A stretch of 6,396 bases of DNA from contig CAYPXJ010000069.1 in assembly GCA_964414595.1 (NCBI GenBank), positions 1 through 6,396 of the forward strand, in the 5' to 3' direction. The position numbers and the translations under genes are program-made. Of this stretch, positions 4,388 to 6,396 are shown piece after piece. This DNA comes from CAYPXJ01 sp964414595. GTDB taxonomy: Bacteria > Pseudomonadota > Alphaproteobacteria > Rickettsiales > CAIJLX01. Position 1 is the first letter of the stretch; every line of letters begins with the position of its first letter. The notes beneath the pieces are model-generated. The model was not told where the DNA came from. It was given only the letters and a program-made list of their open reading frames with translations, and searched no databases.

Positions 4388-5599
4388 ATGCGGCAATTAC
4401 TGGCGTTATTCGTGCTTACCTTGGCGCTTATTCGTGTCGAGACGACCTCAGCAAATATGGAGTTAGCAAACTTATTTGAGGCGTTGGCGAATAACGATGT
4501 GCCGATGACGAATTCTATCGGCGGCGGAGGGTCGGAATGCGGGCCTTTGTGCAACGCGCTAAATTGCGGCACTTGCAACCTATCTACCGGTATTTGCAGT
4601 AGCACTTGCGATCCATCGGAGGTATGCCTGAGTGGCGCTTGTGTTCAGATGTTATGTGAATTTCCGGGTAATCCTTTTCCAGCCTGTACATCAGAGTTTT
4701 GTAGAGAGTGTGATGAATCAACAGGCACATGCAGAGAATATTGTCAGCCAGGTCAGGCGTGCCATCATGGAGTGTGTGCTTGGCCTCAGTGCGAAGATGA
4801 TAGCGATTGTGGGCCATGTAATACTTGCGAGTTCTATCAGAAGGTATGTTTTGACGTTTGCCAGCCTTTGGGCAAAGTGTGCCGTGCAGCCCCGCCAGGT
4901 AGTCCCACTCCATACACTTGTGAATATGCACAATGTGAACCAGAAAATTGCAATCCCGGGGCTTGTGAGAGCTGTATAGGATTATTTTGTCTCTCTAACT
5001 GTGGCCCCCAAGAAACTTGCGTTAATGGCGAGTGTCAAAACCCGACGGTTTGCAATCACGATGGAGACTGTGAGTCTTTAGGGCTTTGCTATGGTTGTCG
5101 CAACGGTCATTGCGAAGCTACATGCCCCCCCAACACTTTTCCCATGAATTCAGAACCTGACACATGCGTATGTGCATACCCATGTCTGGGTGCGGTTTCC
5201 GGGGTAGATTATTGTAAAATATCGGAATGCAAAACTTGCGGGCCCAATGGAAGTTGCACTTCGACTTGTAACGCGGATCAAACATGCTGCAATGGAACAT
5301 GTTGTTCTCCAGGCCAGGAATGTGTGAATGGTCAATGTAAAGCCGTAAAATGCGGCGAGCTTGCTCTCAACGCATGCAACAAAAAATGCGGTTCCGATGT
5401 GAAGTTTGGCGGATGCACTTATGAGAAGAAATGTGGTACAGAAAACGGTGCGTGTGCTTGCGGCTGCGTGAAAAAAGCGAATGCCGCAGATGGCACAAGC
5501 GCGGGCTGTAACTGCCCTTCGATCGACCCCTTATTGCCGCTGAGTGTGGTGCTGGCGCTGGGCTGGCTGGGCTTTGTTCGCCTGCGCCGCCGCTACTAA
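4388..5599 (+). CDS. Exported cysteine-rich repeat protein with MYXO-CTERM-like tail
   Basis: A 403-residue protein with 62 cysteines (about 15%). Residues 1-23 form a Sec signal peptide: MR, hydrophobic core LLALFVLTLAL, probable cleavage after TTSA. A cysteine-free spacer (24-50) with GGGGS follows. From C51 to C305 the cysteines divide into six eight-cysteine modules with core CxxC-x4-6-C-x3-C. A differently spaced region follows (306-360, including CACGC). The C-terminus has GCNCPS (C374, C376), a hydrophobic helix (about 382-397, LLPLSVVLALGWLGFV) and RLRRRY. This three-part end resembles MYXO-CTERM sorting signals and would first anchor the protein in the inner membrane. The even cysteine number suits an oxidised, disulfide-rich protein outside the cytoplasm. 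The start at 4388 is preferred over 4364 because of the promoter position, the ribosome-binding site and a normal signal-peptide N-terminus. I recognise no family; function unknown, plausibly a surface binding or structural protein. The stop abuts the argG stop with no spacer. Confidence 0.85.
   Translation: MRQLLALFVLTLALIRVETTSANMELANLFEALANNDVPMTNSIGGGGSECGPLCNALNCGTCNLSTGICSSTCDPSEVCLSGACVQMLCEFPGNPFPACTSEFCRECDESTGTCREYCQPGQACHHGVCAWPQCEDDSDCGPCNTCEFYQKVCFDVCQPLGKVCRAAPPGSPTPYTCEYAQCEPENCNPGACESCIGLFCLSNCGPQETCVNGECQNPTVCNHDGDCESLGLCYGCRNGHCEATCPPNTFPMNSEPDTCVCAYPCLGAVSGVDYCKISECKTCGPNGSCTSTCNADQTCCNGTCCSPGQECVNGQCKAVKCGELALNACNKKCGSDVKFGGCTYEKKCGTENGACACGCVKKANAADGTSAGCNCPSIDPLLPLSVVLALGWLGFVRLRRRY
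4538..5302 (+). repeat. Six tandem eight-cysteine protein modules
   Basis: Modules start at C51, C90, C135, C183, C222 and C266 of the protein, with a period of about 39-48 residues. Each follows C-x3-9-C-x2-5-CxxC-x4-6-C-x3-C-x5-13-C-x1-12-C. The last six cysteines of modules 1 (C60-C85) and 2 (C105-C130) have identical spacing: x2, x6, x3, x5, x4. Modules 3 and 5 are more divergent, and module 6 contains CC doublets (300/301, 305/306). Conserved non-cysteine positions are few, so the repeat is evident mainly from cysteine spacing. Confidence 0.8.
5507..5596 (+). other. Putative C-terminal surface-sorting signal (MYXO-CTERM-like)
   Basis: Residues 374-403 encode CNCPS, then a single hydrophobic helix, then the basic cluster RLRRRY at the very end. 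The layout (Cys-containing motif, transmembrane helix, Arg cluster) is that of sorting signals recognised by processing enzymes in the inner membrane. The Cys next to the helix distinguishes it from PEP-CTERM and points to MYXO-CTERM-type signals. A plain C-terminal membrane anchor is the alternative. Confidence 0.5.
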
Positions 5600-6396
5600 T
5601 TATTTCATCAGTCTTAAACGTAGCGCGTTGAGCTTGATAAAGCCTTGCGCATCGCGCTGGTCGTAAGCGCCGCGATCATCTTCGAACGTCACCATTTTTT
5701 CGCTATAGAGCGATTTTGGTGACTTGCGACCGGTGACGACGACGTTGCCTTTATAGAGTTTCAAACGCACGGTGCCGGTGACATTTTCTTGGCTGGCATC
5801 GATGAGCGCTTGCAACATCTTGCGCTCCGGTGACCACCAGTAACCGTAATAAATCAAATGCGAATAACGCGGCGCGAGTTCATCTTTGAGATGCGCCGAC
5901 TCACGATCGAGCGTGATCGATTCAATCGCCCGATGTGCCCAGTATAAAATGGTGCCGCCGGGCGTTTCATAGACGCCACGCGACTTCATGCCGACATAGC
6001 GATTTTCGACGAGATCCAAACGGCCGATACCATGCTTGCCACCGAGTTTGTTGAGTTCAGTAAGCAAGGTGGCAGGTGAAAGCTTTTTGCCATTCACGGC
6101 CACCGCATTGCCTTGTTCAAAATCGATGGTGATTTCTTCCGGCTCATTCGGTGCTTTTTGCAGCGAGACACTGCGAATGAACATCGATTCATCCGGCGCG
6201 ACCCACGGATCTTCCAGCACTTTGCCCTCGTAGGAGATATGCAGCAGATTCGCATCGGTGGAATAAGGCGGTTCGTTTTCCTTCTCACGCGGAATGTTGA
6301 TTTGATGATCACGCGCATATTCCAGCAATTTGGTACGGCTGGTGAGATCCCACTCACGCCACGGCGCAATTATTTTGATATCCGGCTTCAGCGCGT
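5600..6396 (-). CDS. argG: Argininosuccinate synthase, C-terminal part (partial)
   Basis: The last 264 residues of a roughly 400-residue cytoplasmic enzyme that joins citrulline and aspartate with ATP to make argininosuccinate, the penultimate step of arginine synthesis. The reading frame is open to the right edge, so the start lies outside the window. A TTG at 6328 is an internal Leu in the RTKLLEYA region, not a start. Seen from N to C: ALKPDIKIIAPWREWDLTSR, YSTDANLLHISYEG, GGKHGIGRLDLVENR, GMKSRGVYETPGG, and the end QGFIKLNALRLRLMK. The four citrulline-contact residues known from human ASS (two Ser nine apart, the Glu of VENR, the Tyr of YETPG) are all present, so this part looks functional. 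A sampled line is about 57% GC. It is convergent with the cysteine-rich gene, stop against stop. Confidence 0.97.
   Translation of the reverse strand, partial: ALKPDIKIIAPWREWDLTSRTKLLEYARDHQINIPREKENEPPYSTDANLLHISYEGKVLEDPWVAPDESMFIRSVSLQKAPNEPEEITIDFEQGNAVAVNGKKLSPATLLTELNKLGGKHGIGRLDLVENRYVGMKSRGVYETPGGTILYWAHRAIESITLDRESAHLKDELAPRYSHLIYYGYWWSPERKMLQALIDASQENVTGTVRLKLYKGNVVVTGRKSPKSLYSEKMVTFEDDRGAYDQRDAQGFIKLNALRLRLMK

Noticed and set aside
4584..4931. Overlapping open frames on both strands within the cysteine-rich gene
   Set aside because: The main frame has a signal peptide, regular cysteine modules and a C-terminal tail. The other frames are shadows of it.
6094..6369. Minus-strand open frame overlapping argG in another frame, and TTG 6328 as an argG start
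   Set aside because: The ArgG frame is continuous through 6394 with conserved sequence, so the TTG is internal and the other frame is a shadow.

Overview
The window looks like chromosomal DNA from an alphaproteobacterium of middling GC content. The support is indirect. ArgG and MetW have proteobacterial sequences, and a perfect TTAA-N7-TTAAC site, the recognition sequence of the alphaproteobacterial cell-cycle regulator CtrA, sits in a divergent promoter region. No rRNA or other phylogenetic marker is present, so the assignment below class level is open. Sampled 60-base lines in metW and argG are about 57% GC, against about 38% in the first gene and about 45% in the cysteine-rich gene, so the window mixes core-like and accessory-like composition.

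Layout, left to right. (1) 16-1808, plus strand: a two-gene unit coupled by a 4-bp GTGA overlap. It holds a PfkB/adenosine-kinase-type sugar or nucleoside kinase and an unrecognised 193-residue soluble protein. (2) 1820-2416, minus strand: metW, a methionine-biosynthesis methyltransferase-fold protein, convergent with the first unit and separated from it by 11 bp. A small hairpin followed by a T run on the minus strand probably terminates it. Its usual partner metX is not beside it. (3) 2417-2546: a divergent intergenic region with the CtrA-type box and candidate promoters in both directions. (4) 2547-4319, plus: a cysteine-free RTX exoprotein with a type I secretion C-terminus. It has 18 uninterrupted calcium-binding nonapeptides and no visible catalytic domain. 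(5) 4388-5599, plus: a signal-peptide-bearing, extremely cysteine-rich protein (62 Cys in 403 residues) with its own extended -10 promoter. Its cysteines divide into six consecutive eight-cysteine modules, and it ends in a Cys-x-Cys / hydrophobic / Arg-rich tail like a MYXO-CTERM sorting signal. (6) 5600-6396, minus: the C-terminal two thirds of argG (argininosuccinate synthase), running off the right edge and directly abutting the stop codon of the cysteine-rich gene.

Two amino-acid biosynthesis genes (metW, argG) thus flank a small islet of two secreted or surface proteins built on opposite principles: a cysteine-free calcium-folded beta-roll and a disulfide-dense protein. The two genes have separate promoters, and no secretion machinery is encoded here, so joint function is only a guess. 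The least ordinary item is the cysteine-rich protein with its putative sorting tail.
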